A stretch of 64,000 nucleotides of DNA. Origin: Rotaria sp. Silwood1 (lineage: Eukaryota; Rotifera; Eurotatoria; Philodinida; Philodinidae). How positions within the stretch are numbered: the stretch's first letter is position 1; each line of letters starts with the position of its first letter. A program made the position numbers and the translations under genes. A model generated the notes under the pieces. The model saw nothing but the letters and a program-made list of their open reading frames with translations. It did not search any database and had not been told where the DNA came from. The DNA lies in the NCBI GenBank assembly GCA_905250075.1, contig CAJNOP010000357.1, forward strand, positions 143,780 through 207,779. The letters are read 5' to 3'. This document shows, one piece after another, positions 46,376 to 58,579 of the stretch.

Positions 46376-47698
46376 GTAATCTTTTAAGCTATCTAACTGT
46401 CCATTGTGCTTCTCTGCTTCTTTCAAGAATAACCTAAGATGTGTTTCTATTGTGCTTAATGAAGCCGAGTCGAGACGAAAATCGTTGAGTTTACTGTCTG
46501 TTGCGTGTTAGTCTTACGATCGAATTCATTGAATAAACGTATCAACTCGGATTCATTTTGATCAGAATTGGCAGAGAGCACTGATGAATACAATGCATTT
46601 TTTGTCCTGTTGCTTCCCGCAGCTTCAAGACAGAAAAAAAACAAGATGTCTACTTGTGTAGGAAGTTCTACGCAGAATATCCATCAAGAATATGTATTGA
46701 CTAGCCGACATTGAATTTTGTAATCAACTTAGCGGAAACCATAGAATACAACAGTAACAACGAAGAGGCCATCAAGTTTTGAGATGAACCTTCGTTTCAT
46801 CTGATCAAGCATAGGAAAACTTTGCCTTTCGATAGTTCCGCATGTAGCAGCCAACTTTCATTTGATGTCTGACGTTGTTTGCAGGTGTGACATTTGGAAA
46901 AGAGACCAAAAGTTTGTCTCAGTGATGACGATGAATAATACGAAGGACACTCTACATAATCTCCCACCAACTTGTATTACAATATCTATTGAGATTATTT
47001 ATTTTGATTTTATCAGTGAAGCTACTTTCTCAGGACAAGTGAATCAATACACGTTGATTAGTTAACATAGGATCGAGTGATCATCAATTATTGATGTCCA
47101 CGCACGAATGCACTGAATGCATCAACAGAAAGTCGATTCTTTATACAATAGTTCTGTATTCTTCCTTCTTGGATATAATGAAGATAAACAAGATTTTGAC
47201 AAGATCAAAATATGATCTATTTTTCAATAACTCTTGTCTCTCGAGCACTCCGAAAAAAATCATTTCAATAATGATGAACGAATCAGTTGATTGTTCTACC
47301 ATTGACTTCATCAAGTACCGTGAATGAGGCATAATGAACTTGGCAGCCAGTCGATGTCAAAAACAACGGCATTCTCATCGATATTCAATTGCATTCGAAT
47401 TTCACTTGCATATATCTGTCAGCCCCACCCTTGATGTACAGATAGTCACAGATGATTCGACATGGTGCTCCATTGATCTTATCACAGAGCGTGATCAATA
47501 TAGCGAGGATTTTCATGTACAATTAGAGCGACTGCATTGTGTTTCACATTTTAGTTTCATAAAGATTGTCCCGATAGCTTTTATTGAAACAGAGAATATT
47601 TCATTGAAAAATACAATTTTCTTTCTCGAATATAATAACGTATAAAATATACATCATTAGAAAATTGGCAAATTCTGATTCTATAAAATATTACCTAT
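46376..47698. other. Intergenic, no gene recognised
   Basis: Several open frames of 60-105 codons on both strands, none with a family match or splice context. The longest (47334-47645) opens MNLAASRCQKQRHSHR and has no recognisable domain. Confidence 0.3.
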
Positions 47699-50049
47699 TT
47701 AGTTTTGAAACAATGTCTTACCTCTTGATAATGACCATAATATTGATTTACCATAGATAAATTGTCCTGCAAAGAAATCTTGAATTTGTGTTTGCATCTG
47801 TGACCAAAATCCATCATTTTCCATAAGTGTATAGCACCATCCCAATAATTTATCACTATTTAATGATTTCATAATGCCAAAAAATAAAGTACCAATACCA
47901 CTTTTTGGTTTCTCTATATCAAGTCGTCGGTTAATATATTCAACACTATTTACCATTGCTGTCAATCCAATATTGCCATAATAGTGAATACCATTTTCCT
48001 CATAAATATTTTGATTGTAGGTCTATAAGATATACTTTGTTAAATTAGATTATAAAGCTTAAAAAACTCATTCAGATCCATCACGTACAAGAGTTTTAAA
48101 CTTGACAATTTTTATTCAAATCTTTCAGAACATCTATAGGAAAGTAGAGATAATGTTTCACAAAAATTTTCGAGGGTACATCACCTTTAATCCGACAATC
48201 ATTAATTTTTTGTCATTATGATGCTTCCAAATGAAACAAGGTTCTATATCAGACGTTTCTCATGAAAGCAATTGATTAAGACTCAGATCTGCCATATTTT
48301 CCATCCGAAAGATTAGTACTGAAGACATAGGAATCTCGCGCGGACAAAAAAATTACCTTTTTCTATTTCATTTTCGCATCACTTACTGCGTTGTTTTAAA
48401 AAAACAAAATATACCACAAGATGCAGCGTGCAAAGCTCTACAATTTACGTAGAACAGTTTATCGAAAAAAGAAGAAAGGAATTTCTCATTGGTGTAGAAA
48501 AATGATCCTCTCGCAGTGCCGAAAATTAGTCGCACAGAATTTTGCGTTTTTTGAAAACGAAAAGTACATAATTGAAATAAGGTTTACTTTGTAGATTGTA
48601 GAGCTTTTCACGCTGCATCTTGTGGTATATATTTTTTTTTTAAAACAACGCATTAAGTGATGCAAAAATGAAATAGAAAAAGGCAATTTTTTTTGTCCGC
48701 GCGAGAATGAATAGAACACGAAATATATAATACATTATATGAATTCAAAACCATCTGTTGCACAAAATATCTAGAAATCTTTGCTTGTCATAAATTCTCT
48801 TTTTATAAGCGAAAAACCTGTGACATTCGAGTTTTTATTACTGAAGTAGATATAAGCAAAAGATCTTTCGAATGCTGAGTACCGAAAGTGCAATATAAAG
48901 ACTGTGACAGATGACGAAGAAATTTTTGCTTGTAAGTGTGATACAATTGTTGCTTCATTGATCTAGAATGATTTTTCAATGGATCGATGAACGAATAAAC
49001 CAGACGACTTCTACTCGGTTGAAAACTTCTAGTTAATGACTCCAGTTTAGAATTGTCTTCACAGTTTCTACGCCTACATACAGTTGCACTATCCCTATGT
49101 ACGTACATTCTTGATTCGAGATCTTTGTTCAAGAATAGTTATTCTATAAAATTATGAATCCAACGGGAATAGTCGTACTCGGATTGGGTGATTATACGAG
49201 GCACACACCATGAGTCTTTGAGGTCATTTTAGAACTGAGACGAGTTCAAAACATCGTTGTCCCTCCAGATTCTAGTTGCTACACTCTTTTATTCAATCGT
49301 TCCCACTAAATAGAAAAGATGTTGCATAGATGTTTGAATAGATATTAGCAAAATAATGCTTTATTACGTCTCCAATTATTGGAAGCTTTGGTTTTGAATA
49401 TGTAACAATTATCCTATCGAATACTATAACTAACCTTTAGTAAATCATGAAAGTCTTGCATGACTGCTTTTCGTTTGTCGTCAGAACCATTCCATTGATT
49501 TGTACAAACAAGTGCGATAAAGATATTGAAATTAACACATTCACTAATTAATCCACGAATAAATTCATCATTGGCAAACGAACCCGGCGATGCACATAAT
49601 ATAACACACATCGGATTTTTTTGTCTAACAATATCAACGATGGATGAATCCCATGTTTTTATTCCTTTTGTATCCCAAATATTAATTCGAAATTGTTGAG
49701 CATCGACATATCTCTCATTTGTTTGTCTATCAATGATTTCTGGAAAAATACCTTTGAGCTCATAACATGTTGATTCTTGTGTTATAGGAAGTGGGCCTGG
49801 ACCGGTGGGAGCCCATTCTTTGCCAATGATGGCGTTGATTAATGTACTTTTACCTGTCCGTGGACCACCACAAACAATAAAAGTGAAATCTTGAAGTTTA
49901 TTTTCGACATAGTTAGCTACGAATGGAGGATTATTATTTGTACATTCTATTTGTGATGTACGCAAGTTATTGGCACCAATTGTAACAGCAGAAGTCACTG
50001 CAATAGTTCGGTTTCTGGCTCTTTTCTTCACATTGTTTTCGCTGGCCAT
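47699..50049 (-). CDS. P-loop GTPase, 2 exons (paralogue of the gene at 53.97 kb)
   Basis: Exon 1 is 50049..49435 and exon 2 is 48022..47699, giving 312 residues; the 1,412-nt intron is GT-AG and phase 0. G1 is GGPRTGKS (61-68), G3 is DTKG (126-129) and G4-like is CTNQ (182-185). The pattern suits the TRAFAC/AIG1-like (MMR_HSR1) group. The C-terminal part (FGIMKSLNSDKLLGWCY) matches FGIMKSL-type sequence in the plus-strand paralogue. No membrane segment. It is likely a cytosolic GTP-binding switch; partners unknown. The canonical NKxD specificity motif is not exact, so nucleotide preference is uncertain. The start is the ATG at 50049. Confidence 0.8.
48334..48706. mobile_element. 373-bp MITE in the GTPase intron
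   Basis: Terminal inverted repeats of about 110 bp begin TCTCGCGCGGACAAAAAAA at both ends and include CACAAGATGCAGCGTG near the inner ends. The centre is non-coding. Target duplication not clear. Confidence 0.8.
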
Positions 50050-52519
50050 CGGTTCCGTTATATTTAAACTATCTAAAACGACTGAACGTCATGTTTGAAG
50101 TGAAGGCACAAATAAGCATGGCTTTTTGAGTACCTTTCTACATAGAGCTTCATTTTGATACGAAAACGAAAAAAAACTAGTTGAAACATTGTTCGTGTAC
50201 GTTTTGAGATTTTTTTTTCTCAGAATTTTAGTGTACTGTATTTGTCGGAAATGGTAAGCAAGATGCATTCGGATCAATCTTTATATGATGCATCTTGCAC
50301 AAATTCAAGTGAACACAGATAAAAAGAGAAAAATAGGCAATGGGTAGTTTTTTTTTCTTCAGAAAATATACTATACGACTATTGTATAATCGGTGAATCA
50401 ATAAATGTCATGTTTACACAAAAAACATTTGAAAAAACAAACAAGAGTAGAATTTTGCTAGATTTTAATGATTTAGTCGTCAAGCACTAAAGAAATAGTA
50501 CAATGCGTTACAAACATACATATTGATCTTAAGATTCGACTTCATTTATTGATTCATCTGAGGGCTAAAAATACAATGTAAGATTATCCAGACACTTCGT
50601 TTGGATATTCAACTTTGCAAAGATTGAATTGAAACATAACCTATTTCGAAACTAAACTTCCCTGAAAGTACTGAGAAACAGCGATCGAATCACATAGCAC
50701 TGCATGATGACGCTATGGGACTCTGACGAATAGCTTATCTTAAAATTCGTAGTTGAATAGATGTACGCAGCAATGTTTGCAACTTTCTTCTATAATGTAA
50801 CTTAGTCTTTCTTCTTAAGGCTTCCAATCAGAATAAGGTTAGATAGGAAAAAGGATAAGACACTGAATATTTCTTTCTCAAAGTGACACTTGATATGAAA
50901 CTATGCCTACCTACAATTGACGAGTAGGTTTAGCGAATTTTTCTCATTTGATAGGACAGAAAAGGCCCTATTAGACAAAAAACTTACAGATCTTATCTTA
51001 GTCCTATAAAAAATTATTCGAAAAATAGTGAACTCATTTGTGCTACGGCACACAATACTCCTGGAATCCAGAACTCCCTGTGGACCCTTTGAACATCCAT
51101 ACCTGAATGAAAGTCAATATATGGTTATACTATATAGGCATGACTATGACACGCATAGATATCAAGGATGCTGCTTGGCTATTGAAACCTCAGAACTCTT
51201 TAAAGATTGGATACTCCTGGAGGACGTTCTCTGTCTAAAAAATTCGTCTTGAGGCTTTGAATCTGAATTAAAACCGCCGCTATCTCCAATACTCTGGCAT
51301 CAGATTCGTTCCATGTTCATCTTTAATTAACAAATACTATATGATATCATATATATTAATCTATAGACTTTTGTGTTTTCCATTCAGGTCTGACAATCGT
51401 CTTACATCGAATCTGAGACTCAACGTGTAGAGAAAATAGAAAGTCGATCGAAATATCAGAGAATATATAAAAGGATAGAAATCTAGGAAGAATCCAATGT
51501 CAGTCAACACTCTCACCACTGCCACATGAAATGAGAAAGAAAATGCATGAGTCATTTACTTGTTTTATGTCCAATACGCAGTGCCTCACATCACACTGTC
51601 AATAATGTTTATATCGAGAAGTTGTACAGCCGCAATTGATTTGGAAGTGACGCAATAACAATATGTCTTCATAACTTCCAACTTCTTTCTTTTCTATTCT
51701 TTTTTCCTTTGTAACCTTGAAATGAATTATGAAAAAAGAAGGTTCTCGATCTTTCTTTTCATGAAGAACGAACAGCAAATCAATTTTTTCGTCATCCTCT
51801 TTATAAGCGAAGGTGTGCAGAAGAAGTGAATAGTTGTTTTGACTTCCATCGTCTCAGTTGCGTTAGACGGTAAAAAAACGTGGCACTGTTACACAAAACA
51901 AGCTGCATTTTTCCTGGAGAATGCGCGTAGTGAATGACAGCGATCCTTTAGTCTTCCGAAGGGCAAATTTAGAAATTGATTTTCGAAGTCGATGCAAAAT
52001 AAAATGGAGAAGAATTGTGTTATTCAACTATCAAATGTACATACTTTAGAGGAAAATACATTTAAAGCTTTCTTTTCAGTTCAATCCAGATGTTGTACGA
52101 TTTTTTTACATGAATGAACATGATTGTGTTTTTCAATCAGAAAATGAAACTGTTCTATTCTTTTGGCTTGAAGTATCAGTTACGATAGAATATAAGAGTG
52201 AAATGGTGCGCATCAGAACTTTTTATCATTTTCTTATCCAAATTTCATTCCCCTCACCATGTCTGGCAGACTTTTCGATAGTCTGGGTTTTAATCTCCTG
52301 ATGAAGCATGACAGATGTCACTAGATTTCGCTGTAATGGTTCAAGTGGCTCTATCATGTTTGACGTCTTGTTTTCTTTATCGTATACGTATGTAGTTAGT
52401 TTGACTGATCTTATGTGAGCTGAACAATGTTGATTGTAACGTTGAAAACAATAGAAAACGAGTTTGAAAATTAGAATGTATGAAAGATAAATAATCTCTT
52501 CTGTTTACTGAAATTATAG
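50050..52519. other. Intergenic between the two GTPase paralogues
   Basis: 2.5 kb without a recognisable gene. Small open frames exist at 51028-51252 and 52110-52301, but neither has a family signature. Confidence 0.35.
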
Positions 52520-52873
52520 CACATAGCATCCACAATCTGTTCTATTCAAGTTCATGTTCGTCGAACAGGTGAGATGATAAAAATCAATGCGGTTCCATCA
52601 ATAACTACGTACGATGAAATCATTAGAAAAGTTTGCGAAAGAATCAATGAACCAGAACCAAGTCATTATTATTTAGCATTAAATTATGAAGTTGAATTAA
52701 AAAATGATGGTATATTTCAGTCACAACACCAAGACGGGCGGTATCAGTTAGTTATGCGAACTAGATGGTTATTGGAGTATTTGGCTGAAAAGGAAAAGCT
52801 AAAAAATTTGTTAATTCAAGAAAAGACGATGATGAATGGTAAAGTGAACTTAGCTAAAAGAATATTTTTGTGA
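52520..52873 (+). CDS. Possible exon with ubiquitin-like/PB1-like fold
   Basis: Open from an AG acceptor (52518-52519) to a TGA at 52871-52873. It reads SIQVHVRRTGEMIKINAVPS then TTYDEIIRKVCERI and DGRYQLVMRTRWLLEYLAEK, ending in a short Lys-rich helix. The beta-hairpin plus helix pattern suggests a ubiquitin-like, RA or PB1 fold, which usually mediates protein contacts. No upstream exon was identified. A first in-frame ATG is at 52574. It could be a last exon, a tiny gene or a fragment. Confidence 0.4.
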   Translation, partial: HIASTICSIQVHVRRTGEMIKINAVPSITTYDEIIRKVCERINEPEPSHYYLALNYEVELKNDGIFQSQHQDGRYQLVMRTRWLLEYLAEKEKLKNLLIQEKTMMNGKVNLAKRIFL

Positions 52874-53964
52874 CACAATTGGAGATGAATGTTGTAGTAT
52901 ATAACGAGAAAATTGCACCCTCCACCTCGAACTACAAATCTGACAGATAGTATTGATAAAGCTTCCGACTGTCATTATGGTCTATATCGTTGGTGCTCTG
53001 CTTAGCAAGCGAAACGAATTTATTGTGTTTCACATTTGAATCCAAAGATAATTGTGCTGAAAGCTTTTCTATGAGAAATTTTGTTCCAAAACTACTTTCT
53101 TTAGCTTATACATTTTCTGTTTCATTGGACTATTCAGGTAGACATATCTGCAAGACTATTCTGACTCCAAAAGAGTATGTATTTAAAATCAATATAAACT
53201 GACCAACATATGAGAATTCGGCATACGTAGACACACTGTTTGGCGTTTGTTGAAAAAACTGAACGAAGGTGTCATCTCAAAAATTTTCGTTTGTCTTTTC
53301 GCGCTCGTATAATTGGTTTTTGCTTTGCTTCACGCTCATAGCAGCCCGATGTAATTAGGGCTTTTCAGTTCAAAGCTCGCTCCTAAAAACTTTTGCAATA
53401 ATTCTATTTCGGACCTACATTGAGCTACAGCTCGAAATATCAATATTGGACTTGAAAATTGGGCTCACTACTTGATGAAAGTTTTTAATGTGAAAATCAG
53501 ATTTTCGTTATTTCAAGATGATTTTCTACGAAATTTTTACGAGAGAAAGCTGCAGTATTAGACTGTCGAATGAGAGATTCTGCGAATATAAATGTCGAAG
53601 ATGAACGAGATGATTTCTATAATGTGAGAATAGAATTCAAGTGATAACTTCAGAGGATGTCTGCCGATTAAGTTCAGGATGGTATCTATTACCTAGCTTA
53701 CCTGAGTTCTATTGGTGATAATTAAAAATGTGAAGACTATCTATTGAAGTTGAGACAGAATTCAAATATTACCCGGGTCTTTTAGTAATAACCGTATAGT
53801 TGCCGATAATAGAAAGAATCGATAAGTCGTAGTCTTTTTTTATTATTATATGTATCTGATTCTTTACTGGGGCATGAAGAGAATTATTAGTTTATCTTGC
53901 CTTATTCACTAATATTGTTTCTGATTCAAGCCTTAAAATCATACGAACTGTTTTGTTTATAGCT
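52874..53964. other. Upstream region of the second GTPase gene
   Basis: No gene recognised. An acceptor-like ttttgtttatag ends two bases before the GTPase ATG, so a 5' UTR intron is possible. Confidence 0.3.
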
Positions 53965-54918
53965 ATGCCAACTTCTCTATCACATGCGATCGAAGACTCA
54001 AGTCAGGAGACAATGGTGACGAGTATTGTCAATGAGCAACCAGGCCATATTGTTCCAAACTCCAATCCAACAGCATCATCACCTAGCAATGAAAATAATC
54101 AGGGTATTCCTCATGATGTTGTTCATGCCACTATTCAGCCTATACCACGACGAGATATACAAAATTATCTACATCAACCTATAGGAAAAACGTTTGATAT
54201 CATACTCATGGGTTCACCTAGAGTTGGAAAAAGTACACTGATCAATGCCATTCTATACAAAGATGTAGCCCAAACACATGCTGGACGTAATGCATGTACG
54301 CAAGAATCTAGTTATTATGAGTATGAAGAATTTTATTTTACAGAAACCGAAGACAGCACGACAAAAATATCAACAAATTCGATTCGAATTTGGGACTCAC
54401 CAGGTATTAAGGATTGGACAAAATTAGATGTGACAGAATATGCACAAGATTTAATTAACAAAAAAAGTCCAGTTTGTCTCATTTTTTGTGCATCACCAAG
54501 CACTTATGTTAAACTTGAACAACTCAAAGGTATTGTCAAAGCATGTAAAAATTTGAAAGTATTCATTGCAATGGTTGTAACAAACATGTATGCATCGGAT
54601 GAAGCAGATAGCATCTTGAAATTATTTCAAGATACTCTGATTCATCATCATGCACAACCAAAAGTTAAAGAGAATATTTATTATTATGGTTCCATTGGCC
54701 TTTGTACCCAAGTCAATTCGATTAATTATGTAGTAGGCAATATTAGAAAAAAGCCGGAAGGTGTCGACGAGTTAATGTTAGGCATTATGAAATCATTAAG
54801 TGATGAAAAACTGTTACAATGGTGTTTTGCAATTCAAAACAATGCTTCATTCTGGGCTCGAGCACAAAGAAAAATTTGGAAATTATATTCTTCTCTCAAA
54901 CATTCACTCGGTTATTGA
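53965..54918 (+). CDS. P-loop GTPase, single exon
   Basis: 317 residues from the ATG at 53965. G1 is GSPRVGKS (83-90), G3 is DSPG (144-147) and G4-like is VTNM (205-208), with the block CASPSTYVKLEQLKGIV between them. The N-terminal 70 residues are Ser/Pro/Asn-rich and look disordered. The C-terminus (LGIMKSLSDEKLLQWCFAIQ) aligns with exon 2 of the minus-strand paralogue at 47.7 kb, which has an intron where this gene has none. A cytosolic GTP-binding switch of the AIG1/MMR_HSR1-like group is the best reading. Nucleotide specificity is uncertain for the same reason as in the paralogue. Confidence 0.85.
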   Translation: MPTSLSHAIEDSSQETMVTSIVNEQPGHIVPNSNPTASSPSNENNQGIPHDVVHATIQPIPRRDIQNYLHQPIGKTFDIILMGSPRVGKSTLINAILYKDVAQTHAGRNACTQESSYYEYEEFYFTETEDSTTKISTNSIRIWDSPGIKDWTKLDVTEYAQDLINKKSPVCLIFCASPSTYVKLEQLKGIVKACKNLKVFIAMVVTNMYASDEADSILKLFQDTLIHHHAQPKVKENIYYYGSIGLCTQVNSINYVVGNIRKKPEGVDELMLGIMKSLSDEKLLQWCFAIQNNASFWARAQRKIWKLYSSLKHSLGY

Positions 54919-54973
54919 TATGTCTCTATAAATAGTAAAAAATATATCCATTTTCAATACTTGTACACTCACA

Positions 54974-55050
54974 GAGGATGTAGGTGTGGTTGTGCGTGTG
55001 GATTTGTGGGAAGAAAGAAATAAGACACTCATACAGTCACACTCCACATC
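54974..55050. repeat. Short inverted telomere-like array
   Basis: CAGAGGATGTAGGTGTGG opens a G-rich segment; a short A-rich spacer (aagaaagaaataaga) follows, then a C-rich segment ending CACTCCACATCCT. The ends are AGGATGT / ACATCCT, an inverted pair. Confidence 0.6.
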
Positions 55051-56144
55051 CTAGATCTTTCGTTGATCCTTCTTGGATTGTATTAAGTCTCTTAGAAGAT
55101 ACTCGTTAGTTTCCGTTAGAATCCTCTATAAATTATATCTGAATGTTCTTCAACACCTATTAGGATCCTATTAAGATTGTCTTTGGATCCTGTTTCGATT
55201 GCTTAACGATTCACTTTATATCCTTTTGAATTCTTGCCCAGATTTTCATAGAATTCGCTCTAGATGTTCCTAGAATTTTCGCGATATCCTGTCAGTATCT
55301 GCTGGAGATCTTGTCCACATGCTATCACAATCTAGTTAGCGTATATCCCAAATTTTCTTAATACTACTTGAAGCTCTCAGTAGCATGTAGCGGATATCAT
55401 ATTTGGAGCGATGATGAGATTCTTGTAAGATTCCTTATCGATTTGCTGATTTGAGTCCTAAATCATTGAAGAATAACTTTTAGGATCCTCCGGATATTCA
55501 GAATGAATCCGTTGAAGATCAGTTCATGATGTTTGGATAAGTTTGCAAGATCGGCTCGATAAATTCTATGCTATCGTCTGACACTATTGATGAATCTCTA
55601 GAAATGAGATATACAGTATAAATAAAACTCAGAAGTCTCCAACGTGATGGGTAGTTCTTTTCAATGTTTGACTTATAGATAGGCATATAGCTAGTTCGTG
55701 AATCAGGGATGTCGATTGTACAGATTAGCGTCTTCAAGGATTCATTTTTTCTTGATAGTTCGGATTTTCAGCTATAGGTAAATCAAACGTCTCCTGCACA
55801 TTTTAGAAATTCGTTGTACAGTATTCTCAAAAACTTTTCTATGAAGGCTTCAATAGAATTAGCTTTTACTCGATGCTTTATTTCTTTCACGATATCCTTC
55901 ATCTTTTAGAATTACTCAACAGCATCAAACTTGTTTTCACAAGTTTTAGCGACATGAAACTTTCAAGGAGAAAAAAGAAGCACTATTCTGCTAGATTTGC
56001 CAACAAAAAAGGTTTTCTATTCTACGAAAGATTTTTCTTTCGGTATCTATAAAAAGAAGGATGCTTTGCAGAGAGATTCCCTTCAATGAAGGAGAATATT
56101 TAATTTATTGTAGCACTTTCCGTTCACAAGAAGGGAATCTGTTC
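55051..56144. other. Intergenic with degenerate ~24-bp repeats
   Basis: From about 55060 to 55480 there are loosely repeated TAGGATCCTATTAAGATTG-type phrases (TTGGATCCTG, GAATCCTCTA, GATATCCTG). The rest is featureless. Confidence 0.35.
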
Positions 56145-56580
56145 AACAATAACGATGATCATCGTTGACTGGGAGAATGATCGCATCATCCATCCAATCA
56201 AAAATGGATGACATGAATGGATAAGTCATACTTGGTTGCCATGACCGAGGAAATCGATTGGACAATTGGTTCGTTCAATTGATGTCTTGATCGACAAAGA
56301 GATAGATAGTCTCATTATTTGTCATCATGGGAATCAACAACTTGTACGATGGTCTCATCGTAGCAGCGCTACTCAGGAAGAAATCCTCATCAACAACATC
56401 TATTTTTAAGAATTATCTACGGATGACCAGAGGTATCTCAACATGTCTGACGCTAGAAAACATGAAATCAGACGATATTAAATAGGAGACTATCTAAGAG
56501 TTTTGTCCCTCGATCGGCATAGCAATTTCTATGTTGTCGATTATTTCAATCATTGTGTTCAACGATTTTCTATCGAATGA
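56145..56580 (+). pseudogene. NHL-repeat relic
   Basis: Pieces of NHL repeats remain: IIVDWENDRIIH, SIDVLIDKEIDSLIICHHGN with QQLVRWSH, and FYVVDYFNHCVQRF. Their order matches a beta-propeller of the same family as the gene at 59.8 kb. Stops and frame changes interrupt it, and no signal peptide is left. Confidence 0.65.
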
Positions 56581-57156
56581 ATCCCAAATGGTGCTTAACT
56601 TTTTGAATTCTTTCTCTCAAATAAATCGTGATTGGATGAAAAATAATTGATAGTTATTCTATTCGTGGACGAGATCAGAAACCATTCTGATGGAGTCATG
56701 ATGAGTGCGAATCTCATGCGCACACGGGGCACAGTGAAAAACCAACCGAATATATGCGAAGATATTATTCTTTTTCAGTATTCAACCGTTTGCATAGATA
56801 CATATATATGTGACCAATTGTTTTCTAAAACAGAGGTTCATCAAATTTTATAGAGCCCTAGAAAAAAAATCTGACATGACTTTAACCCCGAGATCGGCAT
56901 ACCTTAAGAAAATTAGATCGCTCGGCAACACAACACAAAATTCCGCAAGCCAACAATTTCATAAAAAACTTGCTCACCTGTAGTCTTTATGTTTAAAAAA
57001 AATGATCATAATCCATTTTAAAACAGAATAGACAACAAAGAGCCTCTATGCCAAAAACCTATCAGGAGTTAACGCCTGTCTAACTGATATTTTTACCACC
57101 TATGCTTGCATATATATCCTAATTATGGTAGTAGTGCCAACTTAGGAAAACTTTTG
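56581..57156. other. Intergenic, no gene seen
   Basis: No recognisable gene or repeat. Confidence 0.3.
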
Positions 57157-57259
57157 GGTGTGTGTAATGTGGGGTGTAGGTATAGATGGGCGTGGATGTG
57201 GGTGTGAATGAGGATGTGAATGTGAGTGTGGACGTTAGCAAAGAAACACCCACACCCAG
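57157..57259. repeat. Inverted telomere-like array, asymmetric
   Basis: A long degenerate G-rich arm (57157-57232) and a very short C-rich arm (cacccacaccca, 57247-57258) around a spacer of about 15 bases. Confidence 0.65.
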
Positions 57260-58040
57260 ATCTCGAGTATTTAGGTGCAAGATAAATGCTATAATTATTT
57301 TGTACCAAAATCGGTAATTAGATCTTTGGTGCAGATTTATAAAGTCCTCGCTAAAATACACTTGTTCCAAAATGATTATTAGAATTCATTTATGAACAAC
57401 TCGAAATACTTCTGAAATATATAATATGCTGTAAAATTTGACGGTGAATATGAATCCAAAGTCAGATTTCTGCTATAATTAGAAAGAGTTAAGTTAAAGG
57501 CAGATGTTATATTCAAAAAACGTTCGAAATCGTGGCCGTCATGAAAGTCCTCGAGTGACGATCAAGTTTTATTGAACAATTCGGCACAATCTAGTTTCAA
57601 GCAGTGGTAACATACTCTTTATTAAGTAGTATTAGTCAAAATCTTGGGAGCTAGAAATGTAACGCTCTTGTATCTTAGTCGCATCAGATTTACCTGTACC
57701 CAAGATCTTATTGCACAGATCTTCGTATAAGGTGATGACACGATATTGTGCGAAAACTTTCAAGAGTTGTTAACATTTCTGCGCTTTGTATCTTGACCCA
57801 GATCTTGCTTTCAAGATGTTTCAGTAGGGCAACAAAATTTCTCTCTTGTCCGTTTTACATAAAGGGATTTATAACCGAGATTTTTTCTTGACACTTATCA
57901 AAAAAATTTGTTAAGAAGGATTTTGAAAATAACACATGTTTACTTTGGATATGAAGTGAATTTTACCTCTAGGAAACTGCAGATCATTACAAGCTAAATA
58001 ATATGATTATTGAATTTTGTTCTCAATACATGTTCGAGAA
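57260..58040. other. Intergenic, no gene seen
   Basis: AT-rich, no recognisable gene. Confidence 0.3.
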
Positions 58041-58143
58041 CAGAGGATGGGGTGTGGGTGTCGGTGTCGGTTTTGTGGGTGTGTGGGGGTGGCTGTGTGT
58101 ATGGATGTGGATGTAAATCTTTTCATAACCCACACCCACACCC
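58041..58143. repeat. Inverted telomere-like array, short
   Basis: CAGAGGATGGGGTGTGGG opens the G-rich arm (to about 58112), followed by aaatcttttcata and the C-rich acccacacccacaccc. The same opening motif is seen at 54.97 kb. Confidence 0.7.
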
Positions 58144-58308
58144 TCGACAGTCCACGTCTTGCTTCTGGCCTTTGGACTGATGGCATCCATTATTGAACAA
58201 GCAAGTGACCGTTTTTGGATCTCATTGCAATTGAAGGGGACAAGACCGAAGGCCAGTATGTGTACGCTCAGAAGGTTGCCGTCACGACTATTCAAACTAC
58301 TTTCTAAG

Positions 58309-58579
58309 AAAATCTGACTGGGAGAATCCTTTCGACAGAGTGAAGTTCGGTCATACGCAATTGTGGGCAATCGCATGCCATGAAAATCGAAAAGCGTACC
58401 TCGATCGCAATTTCAAAAATTGGGATAAGATTATTGAGATGAATATGGATCACCGAGCCAGTGAATACTTTAAAATAGTGAGTACGTGTCCTCCGTCTCC
58501 GCAAGATCTCGGCTATCTATCAAGGAGCAATAACTCAACTACTCTGATAAAGCCATGGCCCTGTCTTACTAAGCAGTGA
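58309..58579 (+). CDS. Possible exon, unrecognised protein
   Basis: An 89-codon open stretch after an AG acceptor (ttctaag), reading SDWENPFDRVKFGHTQLWAI then CHENRKAYLDRNFKNWDKII and ending TGA at 58577-58579. Protein-like, rich in aromatic and charged residues, no family named. It could be a piece of a decayed gene. Confidence 0.3.
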
